Position numbers and translations under genes: made by a program
Assembly: GCA_945898065.1 (NCBI GenBank)
Contig: CAMDHH010000001.1
Location: 98,830 to 162,829 of the forward strand
DNA length: 64,000 bases
DNA from: Bifidobacterium breve
GTDB taxonomy: Bacteria > Actinomycetota > Actinomycetes > Nanopelagicales > Nanopelagicaceae
Direction of reading: 5' to 3'
The notes under the pieces: model-generated
The model's input: only the letters and a program-made list of their open reading frames with translations
What the model was told of the DNA's origin: nothing
Database searches by the model: none
Shown here: positions 1 to 9,068 of the stretch, piece by piece
How positions within the stretch are numbered: the stretch's first letter is position 1
How the letters are laid out: every line of letters starts with the position of its first letter

Positions 1-1
1 T

Positions 2-694
2 TCACCTCTGATTTTGGCCCTTGACACATCTGATCTTAAAACGGCTCACGAATGGATTGAAAATACTCGAGACTCAATTGGTCTCTATAAATTGGGACTT
101 GAGTTTTTTAGCATGTTTGGTAGCAAAGGTGTTGCGGAAATTGTGAGCCAACACGATGTTGATATATTTCTCGATTTGAAATTGCACGACATCCCACACA
201 CTGTCGCTGCTGCTACACGTGCCGTTTCACATCTCAAACCACGATTTTTGACGGTGCACGCATCCGGTGGATCAGCAATGGTTACAAGCGCGGTTGAAGC
301 CGCTCCCAATGCACATATAACTGCAGTGACTATTCTGACATCGCTATCAGATGAGGATGTAAGTGCTGTTGGATATGCCAAGAATGCATTGCTTAGCGCC
401 GCACAATTAGCGGCTCTTGCAGTGCACGCTGGTGCGCGTGCGATTGTTTGTTCTCCTTTTGAAATTGAAGCGATCCGTAAATCTGTAGGAAATGAGCCAA
501 TAATTATCACCCCAGGTGTTCGTCCTGCTGATTCACAAGGTAGCGATGATCAAATCAGAGTCATGACTCCTGCGCAGGCACTCTCACGTGGAGCAAATTT
601 TGTTGTCATTGGTCGCCCTATCACTTCACTCTGGTCGCAAGGAGCGCTAGCGATGAAAGAGAAAGCTGCGCAGATTCTTGCGGAAAGTATTTAG
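2..694 (+). CDS. pyrF: Orotidine 5'-phosphate decarboxylase (5' end cut by window)
   Basis: Decarboxylates OMP to UMP, the last step of de novo pyrimidine synthesis in the cytosol. The ORF track starts at a TTG at 14, but the same frame reads S-P-L-I-L-A-L-D from base 2. This is the usual first beta strand of the family, so the true start lies just before the window and a few residues are missing. The catalytic D-x-K-x-x-D motif is visible as LDLKLHDIP (D54, K56, D59 of the track ORF). The phosphate-binding ends ITPGVRP and VVIGRPIT are near the C-terminus. Length (about 230 aa) is normal. It is followed after 22 bp by the mIHF-guanylate kinase gene, the usual actinobacterial order. Confidence 0.95.
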   Translation, partial: SPLILALDTSDLKTAHEWIENTRDSIGLYKLGLEFFSMFGSKGVAEIVSQHDVDIFLDLKLHDIPHTVAAATRAVSHLKPRFLTVHASGGSAMVTSAVEAAPNAHITAVTILTSLSDEDVSAVGYAKNALLSAAQLAALAVHAGARAIVCSPFEIEAIRKSVGNEPIIITPGVRPADSQGSDDQIRVMTPAQALSRGANFVVIGRPITSLWSQGALAMKEKAAQILAESI

Positions 695-704
695 TATTTA
701 CCGA

Positions 705-716
705 TAGATTTAGCCC
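705..716 (+). promoter_or_regulatory. Leaderless promoter -10 box for mihF-gmk
   Basis: TAGATT (705-710) is followed by six bases (TAGCCC) and then the ATG at 717. No Shine-Dalgarno sequence lies between. Transcription would begin at or next to the start codon. This TAnnnT-N6-start layout recurs through the window. Confidence 0.6.
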
Positions 717-1592
717 ATGCCCACTCCTCCCAAACTCACACCAGAAGAGCGAGCGGCTGCTCTTGCTAAGGCATCAATTGCTCGAAAGCGCAGGGCGGAG
801 ATCAAGGCAGAGATCAAGTCGGGCAATTTAGATATCCAAGGCGTGTACGAGTTATCACAGAGTGACGATGCGGTTTCAAAGATGCGCGTTGCCGAAATGC
901 TTGAATCGATTACGGGTGTAGGAAAAATTAGGGCTCTAGCCATGATGGATAGACTCAACATTTCTCCAACAAGACGCATCAAGGGTTTGGGCACAAATCA
1001 ATTGAAGAACCTTTTATCGGAATTCTCTCCGACCTCTACAAAAGCTAAGCGTGGAAGACTTATTGTTTTATCTGGCCCAGGTGGAGTTGGTAAGAGCACT
1101 GTTGCTGCGCAACTGCGCGCGACAGGTGATTACTGGGTAAGTATTTCTGTAACAACTCGATTACCGAGAATAAACGAAAAGGATGGAGTTGATTACTACT
1201 TCATCAATAACGTTGAGTTTGAAAAAAGAATTCGCGGGTCATATTTCTTAGAATGGGCACAATTTGCTGGAGCAAAATATGGAACGCCGCGAGAAGGCGT
1301 AGAACAAGCACTCCTTGATGGCCACAATGTTTTACTAGAGATAGAAATTGATGGTGCAAAGCAAGTGAAATCGCATATGCCAGAGGCGATGTTGGTATTT
1401 CTTTCACCACCTAGTTGGGAAGATCTAGTATCAAGGCTTGAGGGACGCGGCACAGATAGTCCTGAGAGACGAACAGAACGCCTGGCGCTGGCCCAAGAAG
1501 AAATAGCTGCTGCCCCTTCTTTTGACCTTGTAATCGTCAATACCTCGGTCAAAGAGGTTGTCGACCAACTGGTATCCTTGCTCTCTGCTTAG
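717..1592 (+). CDS. gmk: Fused mycobacterial-type integration host factor (mIHF) and guanylate kinase
   Basis: One uninterrupted 291-aa ORF. Residues 1-103 look like the whole actinobacterial mIHF nucleoid protein: LTPEERAAALAKAS at the start, a helix-hairpin-helix-like ITGVGKIRA around 65-73, and SPTRRIKGLG around 83-92. A short linker (about 104-113) leads to a complete guanylate kinase with P-loop GPGGVGKST (120-128), the GMP-site signature TTRLPR, the DGVDYYF motif and the EIEIDGAKQV strand. Guanylate kinase phosphorylates GMP to GDP; mIHF binds DNA. In most Actinobacteria these are two adjacent genes in the order mihF-gmk. Here there is no stop or restart between them. Cleavage after translation or an internal start cannot be excluded from sequence. 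Confidence 0.9.
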   Translation: MPTPPKLTPEERAAALAKASIARKRRAEIKAEIKSGNLDIQGVYELSQSDDAVSKMRVAEMLESITGVGKIRALAMMDRLNISPTRRIKGLGTNQLKNLLSEFSPTSTKAKRGRLIVLSGPGGVGKSTVAAQLRATGDYWVSISVTTRLPRINEKDGVDYYFINNVEFEKRIRGSYFLEWAQFAGAKYGTPREGVEQALLDGHNVLLEIEIDGAKQVKSHMPEAMLVFLSPPSWEDLVSRLEGRGTDSPERRTERLALAQEEIAAAPSFDLVIVNTSVKEVVDQLVSLLSA

Positions 1593-1636
1593 CCGCTGAG
1601 CTAGCTGTCAACAGATCGCATTGTTAGGGGAGTTAC

Positions 1637-1885
1637 ATGGACGGCATCACAAATCCACCAATTGATGAACTTTTAGATAAGAGTGGTTCGAAGTATGGTC
1701 TCGTTCTTTACGCAGCAAAGCGTGCGCGTCAGATAAATGCATATTATTCACAACTAGGTGAAGGTCTTCTTGAGTATGTCGGACCACTAGTTGAAACGCA
1801 TGTACACGAGAAGCCACTTTCAATAGCCCTACGTGAAATCAACGAAGGTTTATTGACAATCGAAAATCTCGAACCAACCGCGTAA
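1637..1885 (+). CDS. rpoZ: RNA polymerase omega subunit
   Basis: Small subunit that helps assemble beta' into RNA polymerase. The 82-aa product has the family pattern: a conserved N-terminal [21 protein letters not shown] helix region, then K-R-A-R-Q-I-N, and the later [10 protein letters not shown] segment. GGGGAG sits 4 nt before the ATG and supports this start. It lies 44 bp after gmk and 21 bp before coaBC, as in other Actinobacteria, and is probably co-transcribed with them. Confidence 0.95.
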   Translation: MDGITNPPIDELLDKSGSKYGLVLYAAKRARQINAYYSQLGEGLLEYVGPLVETHVHEKPLSIALREINEGLLTIENLEPTA

Positions 1886-1906
1886 TTTCGCGCGTCACCA
1901 ACCGCA

Positions 1907-3094
1907 ATGACTAAAAGCGGAAGAGAAGTTGTTCTCGGAGTTGGTGCTGGTATCGCAGCATACAAAGCATGTGATCTACTGCGCCGCCTCCAAGACGAAG
2001 GTTATTTAGTCAGCGTTATACCGACTCCCTCATCTCTCAACTTTGTTGGTAGTGCCACGTGGGAAGCCCTCTCTGGTCGTAGCGTTTACACGCAAGTGTG
2101 GGAGAACGTTGCCGGTGTTACGCATATTCACTTGGCTGAGAGAGCAGATTATTTTCTGATTGCACCTGCAACTGCAGATCTCATTGCTCGCATAGCCGCA
2201 GGTAGGGCCGATGATTTACTGACAAATCTAGTTCTCGCAACAACTGTTCCGATCATGATCGTTCCTGCCATGCATACAAGCATGTGGAATGACCCGGCCA
2301 CGAAATCTAATGTTGAAACACTGCGTGAGCGTGGTTACATAGTGATGGAGCCTGCTGTAGGTCGCCTCACAGGTGCAGATTCTGGTCAAGGAAGATTCCC
2401 CGAGTCGGCGGCAATAATTGATGAATTTTCGAAAGTGACTGGTGCGAAACGAGACTTACTAGGCAAGCAAGTTCTTATTTCAGCAGGGGGAACGCGGGAA
2501 CCAATCGATCCTGTTCGATTTATAGGTAATCGTTCTTCAGGAAAACAAGGTTTTGCACTAGCGCACGCTGCGCTCTCTCGTGGTGCGCAGGTTTCATTGG
2601 TCGCGGCCAACTGCGACATCGATGATATTCCTGGAGTCGCCATGTATCGCGTTGAACGTGCGGATGAGATGCTGTCTCAATTGGAAAATCTCTTTGATGC
2701 AAGTGATGTAGTGATTATGAGCGCCGCTGTTGCAGATGCAAAACCAAAGCAAATATCACTTGAGAAGATCAAGAAGGCTCTCTTCGGCTCCATTGAATTA
2801 GAAGCTAATCCTGATGTAATTGCAACGTTGACCAAGAGACGTCACAAGGGTCAAGTAATTGTTGGTTTTGCAGCAGAGACGACAGATCATATGATTTCTG
2901 CACAGAGGAAGTTGGAGAGTAAAGATCTTGATTTGCTCTATCTCAATGATGTTAGTGGGGGAGCTATCTTCGGAAGTGACTCAACAACAGGTTCAATTCT
3001 TGACCGCAATGGCGCGGTAATACCAGTAGATGAGATGAGCAAAGACACGCTCTCACACCTTCTGCTAGATCAAGCACTACACAAGTTAGGTTAG
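1907..3094 (+). CDS. coaBC: Bifunctional phosphopantothenoylcysteine decarboxylase / phosphopantothenate-cysteine ligase
   Basis: Two steps of coenzyme A synthesis on one chain. The N-terminal flavoprotein half (CoaC, residues about 1-180) starts with [14 protein letters not shown] and carries the PAMHTSMW active-site segment. The C-terminal ligase half (CoaB) starts near [22 protein letters not shown] and contains the KIKK and NPDVIATL segments. Its 395-aa length is normal. The loop that carries catalytic Cys158 in the E. coli enzyme reads [14 protein letters not shown] here, with no cysteine. I believe this is common in actinobacterial homologues but cannot check it. It sits between rpoZ and metK. 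Confidence 0.95.
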   Translation: MTKSGREVVLGVGAGIAAYKACDLLRRLQDEGYLVSVIPTPSSLNFVGSATWEALSGRSVYTQVWENVAGVTHIHLAERADYFLIAPATADLIARIAAGRADDLLTNLVLATTVPIMIVPAMHTSMWNDPATKSNVETLRERGYIVMEPAVGRLTGADSGQGRFPESAAIIDEFSKVTGAKRDLLGKQVLISAGGTREPIDPVRFIGNRSSGKQGFALAHAALSRGAQVSLVAANCDIDDIPGVAMYRVERADEMLSQLENLFDASDVVIMSAAVADAKPKQISLEKIKKALFGSIELEANPDVIATLTKRRHKGQVIVGFAAETTDHMISAQRKLESKDLDLLYLNDVSGGAIFGSDSTTGSILDRNGAVIPVDEMSKDTLSHLLLDQALHKLG

Positions 3095-3098
3095 GGCA
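3087..3098 (+). promoter_or_regulatory. Leaderless promoter -10 box for metK
   Basis: TAGGTT (3087-3092) overlaps the coaBC stop codon and is followed by AGGGCA and the metK ATG at 3099. It has the TAnnnT-N6-start layout. It could give metK its own leaderless transcript within the operon. AGGG is too close to the ATG to be a good ribosome binding site. Confidence 0.5.
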
Positions 3099-4289
3099 AT
3101 GTCGAAACGTCTATTTACATCTGAATCAGTTACTGAAGGTCATCCAGATAAGATTGCGGACCAAATCTCTGATGCAATTCTAGATTCACTTATCGGTCAA
3201 GATAAGAAGAGCCGCGTCGCTGTTGAAACACTGATCACAACTGGTCAAGTACACGTTGCTGGTGAAGTTACAACTGATGCTTATGCCGACGTTATGGGCA
3301 TCGTTCGCGAAACTGTATTGAATATTGGATACGACTCATCAGATAAAGGCTTTGACGGAAATTCATGCGGTGTATCTGTCTCGATTGGGCAACAGTCACA
3401 AGATATTGCGCAAGGGGTTGATGATGCCTACGAAAATCGCGTTTCCTCATCAGTTGATCCCTTGGATCTTCAAGGGGCAGGCGATCAAGGTCTTATGTTT
3501 GGGTATGCCTGCGATGATACGAAGGAACTCATGCCGCTACCTATCTGGTTGGCGCATGAACTAGCGCAACAACTATCTAAGGTTCGCAAAGATGGTCTAC
3601 TTCCATATTTGCGCCCAGATGGCAAAACACAAGTAACGATTGAATACGATGGCGATAAAGCAATCGCTCTCAACACGGTCGTCATTTCTAGTCAGCATGC
3701 AGAAGAAGTAGATGTCGCAAAGAAACTCACGCCAGAGATTATTGCCTCAGTAATTGATCCAATCTTGGCAAAGATTGATCTTCCCAAGAATGATTTGCGA
3801 ATCCTTATTAATCCAACAGGTCGTTTTGTTATCGGCGGACCAATGGGAGATGCGGGTCTTACTGGCCGCAAGATTATTGTTGATACATATGGCGGCATGG
3901 CACGCCATGGCGGTGGAGCATTTAGTGGCAAGGATCCTTCTAAGGTAGATCGTTCTGCGGCGTATGCAATGCGCTGGGTTGCAAAAAATGTAGTTGCAGC
4001 TGGCTTAGCAAGGCGTTGCGAAGTACAAATTGCATATGCAATTGGTAAAGCTCAACCAGTAGGTCTATTTGTTGAGACTTTTGGAACTGAAACTGTTCCA
4101 GTTTCTCGCATTCAAGATGCTGTACTTGCAACTTTCGATCTTCGCCCAGCAGCGATTATTCGTGATCTTGACTTGTTGCGCCCAATTTATTCGAAGACAA
4201 GTGCATATGGACACTTTGGTCGCGAGCTCCCTGAATTTTCCTGGGAGAAGACAGATCGTGTCAGCGCTTTGCAATCAGCCATTCGTTAG
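3099..4289 (+). CDS. metK: S-adenosylmethionine synthetase
   Basis: Makes SAM from methionine and ATP. The 396-aa product has all hallmark segments: [16 protein letters not shown] near the N-terminus, the [12 protein letters not shown] hexapeptide region around residue 125, and the glycine-rich [16 protein letters not shown] loop around residue 265. Length is normal. It lies 4 bp after coaBC. metH further along the window (28132) regenerates its methionine substrate. Confidence 0.98.
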   Translation: MSKRLFTSESVTEGHPDKIADQISDAILDSLIGQDKKSRVAVETLITTGQVHVAGEVTTDAYADVMGIVRETVLNIGYDSSDKGFDGNSCGVSVSIGQQSQDIAQGVDDAYENRVSSSVDPLDLQGAGDQGLMFGYACDDTKELMPLPIWLAHELAQQLSKVRKDGLLPYLRPDGKTQVTIEYDGDKAIALNTVVISSQHAEEVDVAKKLTPEIIASVIDPILAKIDLPKNDLRILINPTGRFVIGGPMGDAGLTGRKIIVDTYGGMARHGGGAFSGKDPSKVDRSAAYAMRWVAKNVVAAGLARRCEVQIAYAIGKAQPVGLFVETFGTETVPVSRIQDAVLATFDLRPAAIIRDLDLLRPIYSKTSAYGHFGRELPEFSWEKTDRVSALQSAIR

Positions 4290-4307
4290 TTCTGATAACG
4301 ATCTAAG

Positions 4308-6197
4308 ATGGCAACACCTCGTCTTTTTCTTCTCAAGTCTGAGGTAATTGCTAAGCCAGCGGGCGAAATTGCACTTGATGCACCGATTGCTCGTATCTGG
4401 GTGGAAACGGGTGTCGATCATTTAGATCAGCCATACGACTACCTGGTGCCGCAAGCGCTTTCATCTCGAGTCGCTGTTGGTATTCGAGTTCAAATTCCAT
4501 TTTCACATCATGAAGTAGAAGGCATTGTTATATCAAGACATTCGAGTGCCCAAACCGGCGCAAAACTAAAGAGTATTACTAAAGTGCTTTCAAATTTTTC
4601 TGTTGCAACGCCTTCTTCTCTAAAACTCTACGAACGCGTTGCCAATCATTTTGCAGCCTCAACGAGTGACGTCCTTCGAAGTGCGATTCCTCCACGTGTC
4701 GCAAGTGCAGAAAAGGGCAGAAGTGCTTACGAAGCAATACCTGATGAAAAAAAGAAATCTAGGCAGAGAGTTGAGTTTATAGCTTTAGCGCCGCACATCT
4801 CGCCATTAGAACAACTAGCAGGGCTAATAGATGTAGGTAGCGGCTCACCGCTCGTTATTGTTCCCGACGAACGAGATTTACTCTCTTTAGCCACCCTGTG
4901 GAACGAAAAGAATCCAGGCAATGAGGCAATTACTCTTGGAAGTTCATTGAGTCGAAGCGAAAGATACAAAAATTATCTAGATTCCCTATCTCAGTCAAAA
5001 AGATTAGTCATAGGAACTCGCAGTGCAATCTTTGCGCCCGTTGCAAACCTTGCCTCAATTATCGTCTACAAAGAATCTTCTCCTGATTATTTCGATCCTC
5101 GTTCTCCTGGATGGAATGTTGGAGATGTAGCACGGATGCGCGCCTCTGATGAATCTGTAGATCTACTTTTTCTATCATTTGTTCCTTCACTCAATATTGC
5201 CCGTGAGATTGATCAACGTCGTATCAAATACATTCATGAATCGCACCGCTTGAGCGTACGAGCATTTTCTCCATTGCCAGCGCAATTACTACCTGATCGA
5301 ATCTTTCAACCTGTCCGAGATGCAATCAAAAAGGGACCAGTCCTCTTCTTAGTTTCGCGAAAAGGTTATGCAAGTGCGTTGATATGTGGACAGTGCAGAA
5401 ATTTTGCTCTTTGTGCTTGCGGTGGACGTGTAAAAATTGTCGCAGGTAATAAGCCACCTCAATGCTCGCACTGCGCGGGGGAGTTTCCAACATGGAGATG
5501 CGCATGGTGTAAAAGCGATAAACAGTATGCGGGAGGAAGAGGCATCGATCGTGCAAGTGAAGAGATCGGACGCGCATTCCCTAATGTCACAATCATCTCT
5601 TCTTCAGGAGATTCAATAAAGAATGAAATTTTGGATGAAAAGTGCATTGTTATATCAACTCCTGGGGCTCAACCGATTTCAAAAAATGGGTACAGCGCTG
5701 TAGTGATCCTGAATGCCTTAGCGTTCTTCTCTCATGATGATCTTTGCGCAGGGGAGCGTGCTCGAGAGATGCTTTTCGAAACATGTGGACTTGTCAAAAA
5801 GGATGGTCAGATACTTATTGCGATAGATGATGCGCATCCAATTATTGGCGCGATCACTCAGTGGAACCCTGCAACAATGATTCAGAGAGAGTTGCGCGAA
5901 CGTGAAGAACTTTGCCTTCCACCTTTCGAGAAGAGCGCATATCTTCGTGTTTCAAGCGAGGAAGTGACCCAGCTTGTATCCGGCCTTCGTAGTTCCATCG
6001 CTTCTGGACGCTTGAATTCAACGGTATCGATCTTAGGTCCTGTTGAGTTAGGTAATGATGAATCAAAAATCATCCTACGCTTCAATGAGAAAGATCATGA
6101 AAGTACTGCAATTTTCTTACGTGAACTACAACGCAAACGTGGAATTGCCAAGAAGCCACTTCTATATATTCGAATAACTCCATACTCACTCGCGTAA
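4308..6197 (+). CDS. priA: PriA-like primosomal protein N' (helicase motifs degenerate)
   Basis: PriA normally restarts stalled replication forks. The N-terminal DNA-binding domain is present (PIARIWVETGVDHLDQPYDYLVP). A cysteine-rich zinc region lies at about residues 360-408 (CGQCRNFALCACG, CSHCAG, CAWC). The C-terminal domain ends with LREREELCLPPF. I see no Walker A GxGKT motif and no DEAH box in the region that should carry the ATPase. This matches the known actinobacterial PriA form, which is thought to lack helicase activity. At 629 aa it is a typical length for that form. It sits between metK and def, the conserved order. Confidence 0.85.
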   Translation: MATPRLFLLKSEVIAKPAGEIALDAPIARIWVETGVDHLDQPYDYLVPQALSSRVAVGIRVQIPFSHHEVEGIVISRHSSAQTGAKLKSITKVLSNFSVATPSSLKLYERVANHFAASTSDVLRSAIPPRVASAEKGRSAYEAIPDEKKKSRQRVEFIALAPHISPLEQLAGLIDVGSGSPLVIVPDERDLLSLATLWNEKNPGNEAITLGSSLSRSERYKNYLDSLSQSKRLVIGTRSAIFAPVANLASIIVYKESSPDYFDPRSPGWNVGDVARMRASDESVDLLFLSFVPSLNIAREIDQRRIKYIHESHRLSVRAFSPLPAQLLPDRIFQPVRDAIKKGPVLFLVSRKGYASALICGQCRNFALCACGGRVKIVAGNKPPQCSHCAGEFPTWRCAWCKSDKQYAGGRGIDRASEEIGRAFPNVTIISSSGDSIKNEILDEKCIVISTPGAQPISKNGYSAVVILNALAFFSHDDLCAGERAREMLFETCGLVKKDGQILIAIDDAHPIIGAITQWNPATMIQRELREREELCLPPFEKSAYLRVSSEEVTQLVSGLRSSIASGRLNSTVSILGPVELGNDESKIILRFNEKDHESTAIFLRELQRKRGIAKKPLLYIRITPYSLA

Positions 6198-6221
6198 TGT
6201 GAAAGTTGCTTCATGCCTTGG

Positions 6222-6233
6222 TAGACTCAGAGC
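6222..6233 (+). promoter_or_regulatory. Leaderless promoter for def-fmt-rsmB
   Basis: TAGACT (6222-6227), six bases CAGAGC, then the def ATG at 6234. A possible -35 box GTGAAA (6199-6204) lies 17 bp upstream. No Shine-Dalgarno sequence is seen. Confidence 0.6.
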
Positions 6234-6788
6234 ATGTCAATTCAACCGATACGCCTCTTTGGTGACCCAGTATTGGTTACGAAAACGGCGCCAGTTATTG
6301 ACTTTGATAAAGAGTTGCGAATATTGGTTCAAGATTTAACCGATACCATGCTCGATGCTCCAGGAGCCGGACTAGCTGCTCCACAAATAGGCGTCCCTCT
6401 TCGTGTCTTCGTCTGGGATGTTGATGAAACGCTCGGGCATCTCATTAATCCGTCGTTAGATTTGAGTGAAGAATTGCAAGAGGGTGAGGAAGGGTGTCTG
6501 TCGTTTCCTGAACTTCGCTACCCAGCGCCGCGCGCAATGAGAGTTGTAGCAAAAGGTTGGAATATGTACGGGGAACCAATTAGCGTTGAAGGTTCGGAAC
6601 TCTTAGCGCGTGCGATCCAACACGAGAGCGACCATTTGGATGGAATACTTTTTATCGACCGTCTTAGCGTCGAAGATAGAAAGTTGGCAATGAGAGAGAT
6701 TCGTGAATCAGAATGGTTCAATGAGAATAACGGAGCTCTTCCAACGATCAAAGAATCTCCTCATTCCTTATTTGGACGGAATACTTAG
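6234..6788 (+). CDS. def: Peptide deformylase
   Basis: Removes the formyl group from the N-terminal methionine of new proteins. All three metal/catalytic motifs are present: GAGLAAPQIG (44-53), EGCLS with the metal ligand C88, and HESDH with ligands H130 and H134 and catalytic E131. At 184 aa it has the normal length. Its stop overlaps the GTG start of fmt by one base (TAGTG), so the formylation and deformylation enzymes are translationally coupled. The start codon directly follows a leaderless -10 box. Confidence 0.97.
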   Translation: MSIQPIRLFGDPVLVTKTAPVIDFDKELRILVQDLTDTMLDAPGAGLAAPQIGVPLRVFVWDVDETLGHLINPSLDLSEELQEGEEGCLSFPELRYPAPRAMRVVAKGWNMYGEPISVEGSELLARAIQHESDHLDGILFIDRLSVEDRKLAMREIRESEWFNENNGALPTIKESPHSLFGRNT

Positions 6789-7699
6789 TGCGTATAGGCG
6801 TGGCGGCAACGCCGGCAGTCGCGCTTCCATCTTTGAATTCGCTCTTAGATAGCGAACACGAGTTAGTAAGAACGATTACCGTGCCTGATAAACCATCAGG
6901 ACGTGGAAGAGTTCTAACACCATCAATTGTGGCGAAGTGGTCGAACGAGCATGCAATACCTTGCCAAAAGCCAGTACATAGTGATGATTTGATAGGTCAC
7001 ATTGAAGATTTAGATTTAGTGATAACAATTGGCTATGGGGTGATTTTGCCGGAGAAAATTCTTTCGCTACCTAAACATGGTTTCATCAACCTGCACTTCT
7101 CACTTCTTCCCAAGTATCGCGGAGCCGCTCCCGTCCAACGTGCCCTAGCAAACGCGGAGCAAGTCACGGGCGTAACTGTCTTTGCACTGGATAAAGGAAT
7201 GGATACTGGACCGATTTACCTTTCAGAGAGTGTTCCAATAGATCCAACATGGAGAGCGAGTGAGTTACTTGAAGCACTTGCTCACATAGGGCCCAAAGCA
7301 CTTGCTCAAACCTGCGAAATGATTGCGCGAAATGAGAGTCCAAGGATTCAAAGTGGTCAGTCGAGTCTTGCGCCGAAAATTTCGGTAGAGGAAGCCAAGT
7401 TGGATTTCACTGACTGCGCTCAGGTGGTTTCTAACAACGTGCGTGCTTTCTATCCTTCACCTAGTGCTTGGACACTATTTCGCGGTGAAAAAATGAAGAT
7501 CGCTCGAACCGGAAATATGGCCACTACATCAGATTTGTCTATCGGTGAAATCAGGGTAGACGCGAATTCTGTAACAATCGGATGCGCCAAGAATGAAGGC
7601 ATTGAGATATTGGAACTGACTCCAGCGGGGAAAAATGAAATGAGAGCGATTGATTGGGCTAGAGGAGCACGCATACTTCCTGGTGAAATCTTTGGTTGA
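6788..7699 (+). CDS. fmt: Methionyl-tRNA formyltransferase
   Basis: Formylates initiator Met-tRNA using 10-formyl-THF. The catalytic-domain signature NLHFSLLPKYRGAAPVQRAL is clear, with the H and the SLLP loop that bind the folate. The C-terminal OB-like tRNA-binding domain follows (for example KISVEEAKLDF). It is 303 aa, normal for the family. The GTG start overlaps the def stop. The end overlaps the start of rsmB, so def-fmt-rsmB is one tight operon. Confidence 0.97.
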   Translation: MRIGVAATPAVALPSLNSLLDSEHELVRTITVPDKPSGRGRVLTPSIVAKWSNEHAIPCQKPVHSDDLIGHIEDLDLVITIGYGVILPEKILSLPKHGFINLHFSLLPKYRGAAPVQRALANAEQVTGVTVFALDKGMDTGPIYLSESVPIDPTWRASELLEALAHIGPKALAQTCEMIARNESPRIQSGQSSLAPKISVEEAKLDFTDCAQVVSNNVRAFYPSPSAWTLFRGEKMKIARTGNMATTSDLSIGEIRVDANSVTIGCAKNEGIEILELTPAGKNEMRAIDWARGARILPGEIFG

Positions 7700-9056
7700 A
7701 GCCCGTCGCAACATATTCAAGTCTCCTAAACCAGATGCGTCACGCCTTCTTGCATTTGATCTTCTGAGTGAAGTCAACCGAAATGGTGGCTTTTCAAATC
7801 TTCTTCTGCCTCAAGCACTCTCTGCAAGTTCATTGGATGAACGCGATCGCTCATTCGTAACAGAATTGCTCTATGGCACTTTGCGTATGCAGGGTAAGCA
7901 CGATTGGGTCCTATCCCATATTAGTGATCGACCATGGAGTGAAGTAGATGCAGGAATAGTTGATATTGCCCGTATGGGTGTACATCAGATTCACGAGATG
8001 CGTGTGCCCGATCACGCTGCAGTCAGTGCAACAGTTGAGGTTGCGCGCAAACGTATTGGTGAATCAAAAGCGAGTTTCGTCAATGCCTTGCTAAGAAATG
8101 TGACTCGTACCTCGATAGAAGATTGGTTTGCTCCACTTGCATCAATCAGTGATCCAGTTGAAAGATTCTCTATTCAGTATTCGCATCCTCAATGGATCGT
8201 CTCTGCATATTTTGATCTGCTCAAAGATTGGGAGGCAGTTGAGTCACTCCTTGCGATAAACAATGTTGCAGCTAAGCCAACCCTTGTTTCATGGCCAGGT
8301 CGCTCTACACAGAAAGAGTTAGTGGATCTCGGGGGAGTCGCAACAAAATTCTCGAGCTACGGTGCGCAATTTGATGGAGCACCAGGAACACTTGAAGTCA
8401 TTCGACATCGCAATGCTGGCGTACAAGATGAAGGCTCCCAGTTGGTAACAACAGTCTTTGCAGCAGCGGTATCGGGGAAAATGAATTGGTTAGACCTTTG
8501 CGCGGGCCCAGGTGGAAAAGCTGCGCTTCTATCTAGTATCGCCGGCGTGGATGGAGCGAAATTTACAGCGAATGAAATATCTACGCCTAGAGCGCAATTA
8601 GTGAAACAAGTTGTGGCGGGTGCACGTGTATGGGTTGGCGATGGACGAGAGATATCTACTCATGGCGAAACTTTCGATGCAATTCTTATTGATGCACCGT
8701 GTACCGGTTTAGGTGCTCTTCGCCGTCGTCCCGAAGTTCGCTGGCGTAGAACTGTTCAAGATTTACGTGAACTTACCCAATTACAAAGAGAGCTTTTAGA
8801 GGGAGCATATGAAGTTCTAGAGTCAGGTGGAATTTTGGGCTATGCAACATGTTCTCCGCATTTAGCTGAAACTCAAGTTCAGGTGATGGGTTTACTCAAA
8901 GCCCATCCTGACTTAGAGCAAATTCCAGTAGATGCTTTTATGCCAAAGAACTTAAAAGTGGCAACTCGCTCAGAATCTATGACCTTATGGACACATATTC
9001 ACGGAACTGATGCGATGTTTTTAGCACTCTTTCGTAAAAAAAGTGAAGTGAAATAG
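7683..9056 (+). CDS. rsmB: 16S rRNA (cytosine-967-C5) methyltransferase
   Basis: The N-terminal NusB-like RNA-binding domain (AFDLLSEVNRNGGFSNLLLP) is followed by a SAM-dependent methyltransferase domain. Its SAM-binding motif is LDLCAGPGGKAALLSS and the two catalytic cysteines lie in DAPCTGLGALRRRPEVRW and TCSPHLAETQ. The ORF track begins at a TTG at 7650, well inside fmt. I prefer the GTG at 7683, which shortens the overlap to 17 nt; a TTG at 7692 is also possible. Start choice is uncertain, function is not. rpe follows after 12 bp. Confidence 0.92.
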   Translation: MKSLVEARRNIFKSPKPDASRLLAFDLLSEVNRNGGFSNLLLPQALSASSLDERDRSFVTELLYGTLRMQGKHDWVLSHISDRPWSEVDAGIVDIARMGVHQIHEMRVPDHAAVSATVEVARKRIGESKASFVNALLRNVTRTSIEDWFAPLASISDPVERFSIQYSHPQWIVSAYFDLLKDWEAVESLLAINNVAAKPTLVSWPGRSTQKELVDLGGVATKFSSYGAQFDGAPGTLEVIRHRNAGVQDEGSQLVTTVFAAAVSGKMNWLDLCAGPGGKAALLSSIAGVDGAKFTANEISTPRAQLVKQVVAGARVWVGDGREISTHGETFDAILIDAPCTGLGALRRRPEVRWRRTVQDLRELTQLQRELLEGAYEVLESGGILGYATCSPHLAETQVQVMGLLKAHPDLEQIPVDAFMPKNLKVATRSESMTLWTHIHGTDAMFLALFRKKSEVK

Positions 9057-9068
9057 TAAGGTTATTTC
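9057..9068 (+). promoter_or_regulatory. Leaderless promoter -10 box for rpe
   Basis: TAAGGT (9057-9062), six bases TATTTC, then ATG at 9069. It overlaps the rsmB stop and has the same N6 spacing as the other leaderless starts. Confidence 0.5.
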
